DNA from: Planctomycetes bacterium RBG_16_43_13
Lineage (GTDB): Bacteria > Planctomycetota > MHYJ01
Length of the DNA: 5,108 bases
Direction of reading: 5' to 3'
Assembly: GCA_001828445.1 (NCBI GenBank)
Contig: MHYJ01000162.1
Location: 1 to 5,108 of the forward strand
Below, in pieces: positions 1 through 4,405 of this stretch. The position numbers and the translations under genes are program-made. Under the pieces are notes generated by a model. It was not told where the DNA came from. It saw only the letters and a list, made by a program, of their open reading frames with translations, and ran no database searches. Positions within the stretch are counted from its first letter, which is position 1, and the number at the start of each line of letters is the position of its first letter.

Positions 1-81
1 CCTCATTCTTCGTTGGGCTATAAGACGCCGGTTCAATTTGAGCAGGAATATGTGTTATTTTCTACTAAAATTAGTGCTTGA
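1..81 (+). CDS. IS3-family transposase (OrfB), C-terminal end only
   Basis: The window opens inside this plus-strand frame and shows 26 residues and a TGA stop. The visible sequence begins PHSSLGYKTPVQFEQEY, which matches the very conserved C-terminal signature of IS3-family OrfB (the DDE integrase-type transposase), usually written RPHxxLGYxTPxxF near the end of the rve domain. The catalytic DDE residues and OrfA lie left of the window. The stop codon sits about 18 bases from the probable right end of the element, the usual IS3 geometry. It is the only plus-strand gene with homology support in the window. I am confident of the family; the subgroup cannot be named from this piece. Confidence 0.88.
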   Translation, partial: PHSSLGYKTPVQFEQEYVLFSTKISA

Positions 82-99
82 CTATCGGGGAGCAGTACA
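76..99 (+). mobile_element. Probable right terminal inverted repeat of the IS3-family element
   Basis: After the transposase stop the sequence runs gcttgactatcggggagcag and ends tACA at 99. Read from the outside this gives TGTACTGCTCCCCGATAGTC, with the 5'-TG...CA-3' termini and the TGTACTG-C/A-CCCC start common among IS3-family ends. The element therefore probably ends at 99. The left end, needed to confirm the repeat and a 3-4 bp target duplication (gta or gtag starting at 100), is outside the window. Confidence 0.65.
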
Positions 100-162
100 G
101 TAGAGTCCGCCCTCCGTCAACTCGGCGTCAGCGACGAAGAAATTGAGAAGGCGAAAAAGTAG
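100..162 (+). pseudogene. 3' remnant of a gene interrupted by the IS3 element
   Basis: Directly after the proposed IS end, 20 codons stay open and finish with TAG: VESALRQLGVSDEEIEKAKK. The charged, helix-forming sequence with a lysine-rich end looks like a genuine protein C-terminus. No start codon or ribosome site precedes it, because the IS end abuts it. I do not recognise the parent protein; its 5' part should lie left of the IS copy. The alternative is a chance open stretch, but the abrupt start at the IS boundary and the protein-like composition argue for a disrupted gene. Confidence 0.5.
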
Positions 163-197
163 GATTACTAACTCTATCTGTTAGATTATAGTTGGGA

Positions 198-641
198 TTA
201 TTTCTTATTGCGTTTAATCCTTCTTAGGTATTTTAGGTCTTCCAAATCCTTTTGTCTCCCCGCCGCCCGCTTCATTTTTATGATGTCATCTAATGACGCA
301 AAATATACGAATGTGCCAGCAAACTTTGCCCTTACCTTATTTCGCCAGACCGTGTTAAAATCGATACCCGTTACAAATGGATGGATATCCGACTCTGTAG
401 CATATTGTCGGATTAATATCTTCTTTGTAAGCATCTCGTCAATGCTGACGTCCGTCATATCGTATCCGAACTCTTTTAATGCGTGCCAGGTCCTTTCTGC
501 ATTTGTTCTTTCTGGTCTTATGAAGATGTCTATGTCTAATGTGGCACGTGAGTAGCCGTGAACTGGGAAGGCAGTCGCTCCGATTATTACGAAATCGACC
601 TTATGCCCTTTTAGTAATTTTAGAAGTTCTTCTGTGTCCAC
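198..641 (-). CDS. Nucleotidyltransferase, AbiEii/DUF6036-like (probable toxin-type NTase)
   Basis: A 147-residue protein of the polymerase-beta nucleotidyltransferase fold. Seen: the fold's glycine motif at residues 21-31 (GATAFPVHGYS; the family usually has GG, here GA), then R32-x-T34-x-D36-x-D38, giving the two metal-binding aspartates. A third carboxylate is probably D85, in ESDIHPFVTG. The C-terminal SLDDIIKMKRAAGRQKDLEDL (about residues 116-136) is the usual LxxLKRAAGRxKDxxDL segment of this group. Length is normal for stand-alone members. The start is GTG at 639-641; an in-frame TGA at 648-650 rules out a longer form, and only a weak AAAAGAAG lies before it. It overlaps the upstream 61-residue gene by 41 bp, so translation is probably coupled. 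Related enzymes (AbiEii, MenT) are toxins that add nucleotides to tRNA or other targets, but that activity is only inferred here. Intact, with no missing catalytic residue. Confidence 0.85.
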   Translation of the reverse strand: MDTEELLKLLKGHKVDFVIIGATAFPVHGYSRATLDIDIFIRPERTNAERTWHALKEFGYDMTDVSIDEMLTKKILIRQYATESDIHPFVTGIDFNTVWRNKVRAKFAGTFVYFASLDDIIKMKRAAGRQKDLEDLKYLRRIKRNKK

Positions 642-786
642 TTCTTTTCAAAAGCTCCCATATCTCCTTACTCCTCTGCCACATCATCTCAAACCTCTGC
701 CTTCTGGAGAGCCGTCTAAGAAATGCCAATTCGAATTCAAGCTCTTTATCAGGGGCATCCTTGTCCAATTTTAAGATGGTTCTCAT
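601..786 (-). CDS. Small helical protein paired with the nucleotidyltransferase
   Basis: A 61-residue, strongly charged, all-helical protein. The core ELEFELAFLRRLSRRQRFEM and the ending LLKRSGHRRTSKITKRA resemble the small proteins (LSxxERFxxMxxLSxxMAxLLxxxGHRxxxxIxKR type) often encoded just upstream of AbiEii/DUF6036-like nucleotidyltransferases. By position it could be the antitoxin or an accessory subunit of a two-gene module; that role is inferred. The only sensible start is ATG at 784-786, since the next methionine is residue 34. No Shine-Dalgarno precedes it; instead the start codon falls at the predicted transcription start (see promoter). The 3' end overlaps the nucleotidyltransferase gene by 41 bp in another frame. 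The C-terminal GHR...KR motif is present, so the gene is complete and not frameshifted into its neighbour. Confidence 0.72.
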   Translation of the reverse strand: MRTILKLDKDAPDKELEFELAFLRRLSRRQRFEMMWQRSKEIWELLKRSGHRRTSKITKRA

Positions 787-792
787 AGAGGT

Positions 793-821
793 ATTATATC
801 CTTTTACACTTTATGTGTCAA
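793..821 (-). promoter_or_regulatory. Perfect sigma-70 promoter of the NTase module, predicted leaderless
   Basis: On the minus strand: TTGACA (816-821), a 17-bp spacer (799-815), TATAAT (793-798), then ACCTCT and the ATG at 786. Both hexamers are exact consensus with optimal spacing. A start seven bases after the -10 box falls on the A of the ATG, so the mRNA should have no 5' leader, which fits the absence of a ribosome-binding site. Confidence 0.8.
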
Positions 822-894
822 TTGATTACTCTGACTAAAAACATTTGACATCTTTAACCTGTCGGATAGAGTAGTGGCTGTGAGAGGTAGTGGT

Positions 895-985
895 TCAATA
901 CACCTTCTCTCCCTTTTTCTCTATGTCCTGCGGACTGCTCATTAGTTTCCACAACTCGCAGGGCGTTGTCTTGTCCTTCGGACTG
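895..985 (-). pseudogene. Kelch 3'-end relic A (diverged)
   Basis: Reading minus from 985: KDKTTPCELWKLM, then SSPQDIEKKGEKVY and TGA (895-897). The first part aligns with KDKTPPAEMWELV, the end of the kelch gene at 4306, both as protein and DNA; after WKL the two differ except for the final Tyr-stop. Upstream, where the last kelch blade (LLIGGWN...) should be, lies a heptanucleotide repeat instead. The frame can be extended to 1089 as a 64-codon ORF, but that part is repeat-encoded and has no ribosome site, so I treat the locus as a relic, not a gene. The 17-bp unit TGTCCTTCGGACTGCCC (or close variant) appears three times here. Confidence 0.6.
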
Positions 986-1087
986 CCCTTAGGAGTTGAG
1001 GGTTGAGAGTTTGGAGTTGTGAGTGGCGAGGTTGTTCTCTCAACTCTTAAACTCTTAACTCGCAACACACTGTCCTTCGGACTGCCC
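972..1087. repeat. Inverted heptad repeats between 17-bp direct repeats
   Basis: TGTCCTTCGGACTGCCC occurs exactly at 972-988 and 1071-1087, with a two-mismatch copy at 924-940. Between the exact copies are 7-bp units: GAGTTGA, GGGTTGA, GAGTTTG, GAGTTGT, GAGTGGC (993-1027), then the opposite orientation TCTCAAC, TCTTAAA(C), TCTTAAC, TCGCAAC (1038-1066). The array can fold back on itself as an imperfect hairpin. It interrupts kelch relic A. It resembles the short heptanucleotide tandem repeats known from some bacterial genomes; function unknown. Confidence 0.7.
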
Positions 1088-1093
1088 ACACCG

Positions 1094-1270
1094 TCATACG
1101 AGCGGGCTCACCATTGAGAGGGTTCCATCGGGTAGTTCGTAAACTATTTTGCCATTTTTAACATATACATTTGGCAAACCCATTCTGCGATTTTCTTCCT
1201 GTGCCTTTTTTACTGCGCGGTTGGCGATTCGAAGCACTTTCAACAGGAATTCATAATGTTCTTTATCCAT
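1094..1270 (-). CDS. Small protein coupled to the zeta-like kinase remnant (candidate antitoxin or accessory)
   Basis: A 58-residue protein: an N-terminal charged helix (about 1-30, MDKEHYEFLLKVLRIANRAV then KKAQEENRRM) followed by a short beta-like part, GLPNVYVKNGKIVYELPDGT, ending at TGA (1094-1096). ATG at 1268-1270 overlaps the TAA of the kinase frame (ATGGATAA), and a GGAGG Shine-Dalgarno lies about 9-10 bases upstream inside the kinase frame, so translation is coupled. As I recall, similar small proteins (helix followed by a YxLPDG-type ending) sit next to chromosomal zeta-type predicted ATPases (COG4185). A toxin-neutralising role is plausible but not shown. The reading frame is intact although its partner has lost its N-terminal half, and no promoter is evident now, so it may be silent. 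Confidence 0.7.
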   Translation of the reverse strand: MDKEHYEFLLKVLRIANRAVKKAQEENRRMGLPNVYVKNGKIVYELPDGTLSMVSPLV

Positions 1271-1655
1271 TTTTTATACCCTCCATAAATATATCGAAAT
1301 ATTCTTCATCAGTAACCTCGCAATATTTGCCTTTGCCAGACGCAACGGGCAATGCCTTTCCTCCGCCATTATAAAACATCGTCCACTCACTTGCAATCTC
1401 ACGGTATATGTTCCAGAAATTCCTTTTGCTTCTCCCAAATCTTCTGATGACATCCTCATCCGGAATAGAGTGTCCGCCCTTTTTTACCCGAATTTTTATC
1501 CTATCGATTGCCACATTTGTATTATCGACAAATAGATAGATAATGGATATTTTATATCGTCTACGTTTTAAGTCATCCATTATTTTAATTAAGTATTTGC
1601 CTGCCAAAGTCGATTCCAACGCAAAGGACTTATTCTGTTTTATAAATAAATTTAG
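1263..1655 (-). pseudogene. Zeta-toxin-like kinase (COG4185 type), 5'-truncated
   Basis: The frame reads LNLFIKQNKSFALESTLAGK, then a Rossmann-like strand (ISIIYLFVDN), AIDRIKIRVKKGGHSIPDED, VIRRFGRSKRNFWNIYREI and a C-terminal segment with FYNGGGKAL. This follows the C-terminal half of zeta-toxin-type predicted ATPases: the sFaxETTLaG box, the RVxxGGHxxPxxxIxRRFxRxxxNF box and the xxxFxNxGG box. Full-length relatives have about 190-200 residues and start with a P-loop (GPNGAGKTT-like). Here about 70-80 residues including the Walker A motif are missing. Homology stops near 1655, exactly where the heptad repeat and kelch tail B begin, and the frame meets TAA inside that repeat. A TTG at 1617-1619 could start a 118-residue product, but it has no ribosome site and would lack ATP binding. 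Intact members phosphorylate nucleotide-sugar or similar substrates; this one should be inactive. Confidence 0.75.
1280..1284 (-). promoter_or_regulatory. Shine-Dalgarno GGAGG for the 58-residue gene
   Basis: Minus strand reads GGAGGGTATAAAAAATG: an exact GGAGG about nine bases before the ATG at 1270, within the last codons of the kinase frame. It decides the start and explains the 8-base overlap with the upstream stop. Confidence 0.7.
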
Positions 1656-1806
1656 TTGAGAATTAAGAATTCCTTAATTTTTAATTCGTAATTGTTAATT
1701 GTATTTCTAATACGTCTCTTTCCCCACCAGTTCCCACATCTCTGCGGGCGGCGTCTTATCTTTCACATCAAACCAGATGTTCCAGCCGCCGATGAGGAGA
1801 ATCCTG
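1655..1806. repeat. About 150-bp duplication, copy 1 (heptad repeat plus kelch 3' end)
   Basis: 1655-1806 aligns without gaps (offset 2599) to 4254-4405, with only scattered mismatches by eye until the last dozen bases. It holds 7-bp units GAATTAA, GAATTCC, then CTTAATT, TTTAATT, CGTAATT, GTTAATT (1660-1700) and the last 30 or so codons of the kelch gene. The left boundary at 1655 is also the truncation point of the zeta-like kinase. On transcripts running minus the palindrome AATTAAGgaattCTTAATT follows the kelch stop and could end transcription, though it has no clean U tract. Confidence 0.8.
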
Positions 1807-1912
1807 TAAGCATCGCCTTTCTTCTGTGGGGGGAAGGAGTGTGGTAGTATGCGAGCGTCGGTGCTGGGAGATTCTCCCGATTATAGCCCAACCGCCTACG
1901 AGGAGATATATC
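1707..1912 (-). pseudogene. Kelch 3'-end relic B (frameshift and deletion)
   Basis: Minus from about 1908: IYLLVGGWAIIGRISQHRRS then HTTTLL, and in a second frame GDAYRILLIGGWNIWFDVKD, KTPPAEMWELVGKETY, TAG at 1707-1709. This is the last blade of the intact kelch protein (IIGRISSPRRSHTTTLL ... YRILLIGGWNIWFDVKDKTP). The two frames join at six G (1828-1833); five would restore LLPPQKKGDAYRILL. Upstream, LLVGGW joins straight to AIIGR, whereas the intact protein has roughly 30 residues between the corresponding motifs, so there is also an internal deletion. The relic starts right after the stop of the STAS-like gene. Confidence 0.8.
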
Positions 1913-2206
1913 CTACTTGCGAGACAGTAGTTCCTGACGCGATTGAAGAACCACTCTGATAATAGTTAGAATCTCCGGAACAGCATTTCTTATATTTACT
2001 GTCTCTAGAAATTTTTGTTTGCCCAACTTGACAAGTAACATCCCGATTAGTTCGTCTATAAAGGACTGGGTTGCGAATGTAATACCGGAAAAATCGAATA
2101 TCAAACGCCCAGTTTGAGAAACGCTAATATCCTGCTTGGCTTTTTGTGCCAGAGTTCTGGTGCTTAGCTCAGTGCCAATTTTATTTAGTTGTATAATTGT
2201 CTCCAT
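1913..2206 (-). CDS. STAS-like DUF4325 protein, partner of a GHKL ATP-binding protein
   Basis: A 97-residue protein. An N-terminal strand (METIIQLNKIGTELSTRTLA, about 1-20) leads into RLIFDFSGITFATQSFIDEL (about 34-53), the signature of the DUF4325 STAS-like family (hxFDFxGIxxxxxSFxDEL), followed by an amphipathic C-terminal helix region (IRNAVPEILTIIRVVLQSRQ). Length is normal for the family. ATG at 2204-2206 has a good Shine-Dalgarno (AAAGGTGA) that overlaps the TGA of the preceding ATP-binding gene, leaving six bases between the genes, so the two form an operon and are translationally coupled. STAS-like/ATP-binding pairs resemble anti-anti-sigma/anti-sigma systems; a partner-switching role is inferred. 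This gene is intact, while its ATP-binding partner is not. Confidence 0.8.
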   Translation of the reverse strand: METIIQLNKIGTELSTRTLAQKAKQDISVSQTGRLIFDFSGITFATQSFIDELIGMLLVKLGKQKFLETVNIRNAVPEILTIIRVVLQSRQELLSRK

Positions 2207-2212
2207 ATAGGT

Positions 2213-2679
2213 TCACCTTTTATTCTTATCAAAAATTATATCAAAATCGCCCTGTGGTGGTGCATACTTATTAAATATATCGACAATACTTATAATCCTC
2301 TCAAGGTTTATTTGGAATACTACCACGGTTCCCTGCCAAAGTGGTGCTTTCTCCTCAGTAGTTTTTCTTTGTTCAATATATAATTTTGCCTTACCAGAAT
2401 GAATATAAAATGTCCCTTCGTTCTCTTCAATAAATTTAGTTATCCAGAATAATCCCTCCCCCGCATTACCGTGGTCCTGATAAATAGGGGCGTCCGTTGG
2501 ATTACAGGTAATATGTGGCTTTATCGCCATACTGAGAGCGATTACCTCATCATATAAAATTGTAGATTAGATAAATCAATTTCTATCTCTTGCTCATTAG
2601 TAGTAAAAGTATCTTCCAATGACCTAAAGATGTCATTCGCTTGTGCTAATCCAAAATTACGTGAGGTATGTATTTCCAT
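2213..2679 (-). pseudogene. GHKL-type ATP-binding protein, catalytic core deleted
   Basis: Two frames, one gene. The first, from ATG at 2677-2679 to TAA at 2542-2544, gives 45 residues with an N-terminal STAS-like strand, EIEIDLSNLQFYMM. The second, readable from about 2551 to TGA at 2213-2215, gives DEVIALSMAIKPHITCNP, then GNAGEGLFWITKFIEENEG, TFYIHSGKAKLYIEQR and APLWQGTVVVFQI. The latter is the ATP-lid, the G2-type GxGLFxxxxIxxxxxG box and last strand of HSP90/histidine-kinase-like ATPases partnered with DUF4325. Between the parts the expected N box (ExxxNAxxH) and G1 box (DxGxGI), perhaps 100-150 residues, are absent and the frame shifts, with the join near 2548-2556. An ATG at 2528-2530 could start a 105-residue fragment, but it lacks the ATP-binding residues. 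The true 5' end has a good Shine-Dalgarno (AAGAGG, about 7 bases before ATG). Confidence 0.75.
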
Positions 2680-2706
2680 ATTGACGCCTCTTTGAAGTTA
2701 TCGTAG

Positions 2707-2735
2707 ATTGTAGCAGTAGTAACGGAAGGAATCAA
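2707..2735 (-). promoter_or_regulatory. Candidate promoter of the ATP-binding/STAS operon
   Basis: Minus strand: TTGATT (2730-2735), 17-bp spacer, TACAAT (2707-2712), then about 27 bases to the ATG at 2679 with AAGAGG before it. Four of six and five of six consensus bases with ideal spacing. The -35 box overlaps the stop of kelch relic C. Confidence 0.5.
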
Positions 2736-2785
2736 TATGCTATTTTTAGTTCCCACATCTCTGCGGGCGGTGGTCTTGTCCTTTC
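2732..2785 (-). pseudogene. Kelch 3'-end relic C (frameshifted)
   Basis: Minus from 2785: AAGGACAAGACC then, after one extra base, CCGCCCGCAGAGATGTGGGA, i.e. KDKT / PPAEMWEL, ending KIAY and TGA (2732-2734). The intact gene has KDKTPPAEMWELVGEETY. The 23 bases at 2748-2770 are identical to 1729-1751 in relic B. The extra base (ACCACCG against ACACCG) breaks the frame. Nothing of the preceding blade remains. It sits between the TPR tail and the ATP-binding/STAS promoter. The 65 bases 2786-2850 next to it hold nothing I can identify. Confidence 0.7.
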
Positions 2786-2850
2786 TACTACTTATCTCCA
2801 ACGGGGCAAATCAGTGTTACGTTTTCCGCTACTGAAATCTCTGATTGGCT

Positions 2851-2961
2851 CTATTTTAACTTTTCCCTCGCATCGTCGATAAAGGGCTGGAGGATGTCTT
2901 TGTATGACGGGTCGAGTTCTATTGTTTTTGCGGCGTCAAAATAAATGGCCGCTGTCCCCAT
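2851..2961 (-). pseudogene. Detached C-terminal tail of a TPR protein
   Basis: 36 codons, GTAAIYFDAAKTIELDPSYK then DILQPFIDDAREKLK, TAG at 2851-2853. This is the second helix of a TPR unit followed by the same tail that ends the main TPR array (NPSFRDKLQPRIDEAKAN at 3337-3390). The frame is closed by TAA just before its ATG at 2961 and no ribosome site is visible. Either it is the original 3' end of the seventh TPR, cut off by the insert at about 2960-3240, or the tail of a second TPR gene copy. Confidence 0.65.
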
Positions 2962-2982
2962 TTACTCCATTTACTAACCAAT

Positions 2983-4162
2983 CTATATAAAATTACTATC
3001 ACCAATTTTTGTGGGATCATCAAGCCAATCAGTACTGTAACCTATGGCATTCATCTTTCGTATCTCCTTACCTGCTTTTGTTTCATTATCACCCTTCTTA
3101 CTCTTAGCTATCGTCTCACTACAGCCGAAGCATATTGGTGTCTTTAACTTGTGATCACTCCATCTTCCCCTCCCATACTCTCGATAGTCTACTGTTGGCT
3201 TTCCACAGCAGCCACATATTTTATTTTCTCTATCCGCCCTCCCTTTATAGTCGACAAGATCGCCTTTTGTAGTGCCTTGATTGGTATATGCCTCCGCATC
3301 ATTTGTCTCGCCTTGGACTCCTGCGTTTTTCGTCATATTTGCCTTCGCCTCGTCGATACGGGGCTGGAGTTTGTCCCTGAAGGAAGGGTTTAACTCGATT
3401 GCCTTCCCCCAATCAGCAATCGCGCCCTTGTGGTCACCAGTTATCCCTTTAGCAATGCCACGATTGTAATATGCCTCTGCTAATTTCGGATTTATACTTA
3501 TTGCTTTATCATAGGATGCAATCGCATCTTTGTGGTCGCCGAGGTAGTATTTCGCAGCGCCACGAATGATATATGCCTCTGCATACTTTGGATTTAGTTC
3601 GATTGCCTTATCATAATCAGCAATCGCACCTTTGTAGTCGCCAAGATTATATTTCGCAATGCCACGATTGTAATATGCCTCTGCTAATTTCGGATTTAGT
3701 TCGATTGCCTTATCGTAATCCTCGATTGCACCTTTGTGGTCGCCGAGGTAGTATTTCGCAGCGCCACGAATGATATATGCCTCTGCATTCTTTGGATTTA
3801 GTTCGATTGCCTTATCATAATCAGCAATCGCACCCTCATAATTGCCGAGTTTATATTTAGCAATGCCACGATTGTTATATGCGTCTGCATAATTTGGATT
3901 TAGTTCTATTGCCTTATCAAAGTCGGCTATCGCACTTTTATAGTCACCAAGTTTCCCTTTAGCATTACCACAATTGTAATATGCTACTGCATTTTTTTGG
4001 ATTTAATATTATTCTGCCTAAGCGTTTATGCCCTACTAACATTAAATGCGCCTTCCATGTGTCTCTCAGTGCATCTGCGGCTTCTGGATAGCGCGTCTTC
4101 CACGCGTCAACGTCTGTTTGCGCCGCTGCCATTTGTTCTGGAGTAGCAAATTCTTTTGTCAT
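2983..4162 (-). CDS. Tetratricopeptide-repeat protein with one frameshift and an aberrant C-terminus
   Basis: ATG at 4160-4162 follows a strong GAGGTGA Shine-Dalgarno and a good promoter. Residues 1-55 (MTKEFATPEQMAAAQTDVDA, WKTRYPEAADALRDTWKAHL, VGHKRLGRIIL) form a helical N-terminal domain I cannot name. The frame then breaks at seven A (3992-3998); removing one A continues into six 34-residue TPRs (102 bp each, starting near 4002 and at 3900, 3798, 3696, 3594, 3492), typified by AEAYYNRGIAKYNLGDYKGA. The TPR frame runs open from 3993 to TAG... stop at 2983-2985 but has no ATG, GTG or TTG before 3336, so it can be made only through the frame repair. Corrected length is 392 residues. After the TPR tail (LQPRIDEAKAN) comes half a seventh TPR, then CGCC and CFGC pairs (about residues 316-319 and 344-347) in sequence unrelated to TPRs. 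TPRs usually bind proteins; no partner is evident. The break may be a real mutation or a sequencing error. Confidence 0.78.
3391..4002. repeat. Six TPR-encoding 102-bp repeats with a 204-bp higher-order period
   Basis: The repeats are exactly 102 bp, without indels except the extra A at the left end. Units 3 and 5 are near identical in DNA, as are the starts of units 4 and 6: tgtggtcgccgaggtagtat appears at 3531 and 3735, and aatgccacgattgtaatatg at 3454 and 3658, each 204 bp apart. This indicates recent duplication of a two-TPR block and a site prone to copy-number change. Confidence 0.85.
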
Positions 4163-4168
4163 ACTTTT

Positions 4169-4175
4169 TCACCTC
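4169..4175 (-). promoter_or_regulatory. Strong Shine-Dalgarno of the TPR gene
   Basis: Minus strand GAGGTGAAAAAGTATG: seven-base GAGGTGA about six bases before the ATG at 4162. It fixes the start and shows that the 55 N-terminal residues belong to a real gene. Confidence 0.8.
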
Positions 4176-4204
4176 AAAAGATATAACTGAACTTATTACC
4201 ATAG

Positions 4205-4233
4205 ATGATATGCCCCGACATCTCTCGTGTCAA
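4205..4233 (-). promoter_or_regulatory. Sigma-70 promoter of the TPR gene
   Basis: Minus strand: TTGACA (4228-4233), 17-bp spacer, TATCAT (4205-4210). The -35 is exact consensus and the -10 five of six. Predicted start near 4198 gives a leader of about 36 bases containing the Shine-Dalgarno. It lies between the kelch-end repeat and the TPR gene, so that gene is transcribed on its own. Confidence 0.65.
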
Positions 4234-4244
4234 GGAACTTTTAG

Positions 4245-4405
4245 GAATGAAGAGTTGGGAATTAAGAATTCCTTAATTTTTAATTCGTAATTTTTAATTG
4301 TATTTCTAATACGTCTCTTCCCCCACCAACTCCCACATCTCTGCGGGCGGTGTCTTATCCTTCACATCAAACCAGATGTTCCAGCCGCCGATGAGGAGGA
4401 TGCGG
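4245..4405. repeat. About 150-bp duplication, copy 2, with heptad repeat after the kelch stop
   Basis: 4254-4405 matches 1655-1806. The heptad phase here extends further: GAATGAA (4245-4251), GAGTTGG, GAATTAA, GAATTCC, then the reverse units TTAATTT, TTAATTC and similar to about 4300. GAGTTGG links this array to the GAGTTGA-type array at 993-1066. It directly follows the kelch stop at 4306 and may act as a transcription end or recombination site. Confidence 0.75.

Noticed and set aside
170..193. Hairpin after the NTase stop as a terminator
   Set aside because: AACTATAATCT/AGATAGAGTT pairs only with a mismatch and a bulge and lacks a U tract; too weak to call.
208..838. Plus-strand ORFs of 115 and 99 codons opposite the NTase pair
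   Set aside because: They are antisense to well-supported genes, have no ribosome sites and no recognisable protein character.
993..1066. CRISPR-like array
   Set aside because: Units are seven bases, tandem with no spacers and inverted halfway; no cas genes.
895..1089. Minus-strand 64-codon ORF as a separate protein gene
   Set aside because: Its first half is encoded by the heptad repeat and 17-bp units and its second half is a kelch relic; no ribosome site.
2941..2970. GGGGACAG next to AAATGG as the end of a REP-type transposon
   Set aside because: The same bases encode the resumed TPR tail in frame (GTAAIYFDAAKTIEL), so the resemblance is likely chance.
3151..3773. Plus-strand ORFs across the TPR region
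   Set aside because: Shadows of the TPR repeats on the opposite strand; the minus frame gives clear TPR consensus.
3992..3998. Programmed -1 frameshift at A AAA AAA
   Set aside because: A -1 shift leads to ATG CAG TAG, a stop; the TPR frame needs the equivalent of one base less, so a classical -1 site does not explain it.
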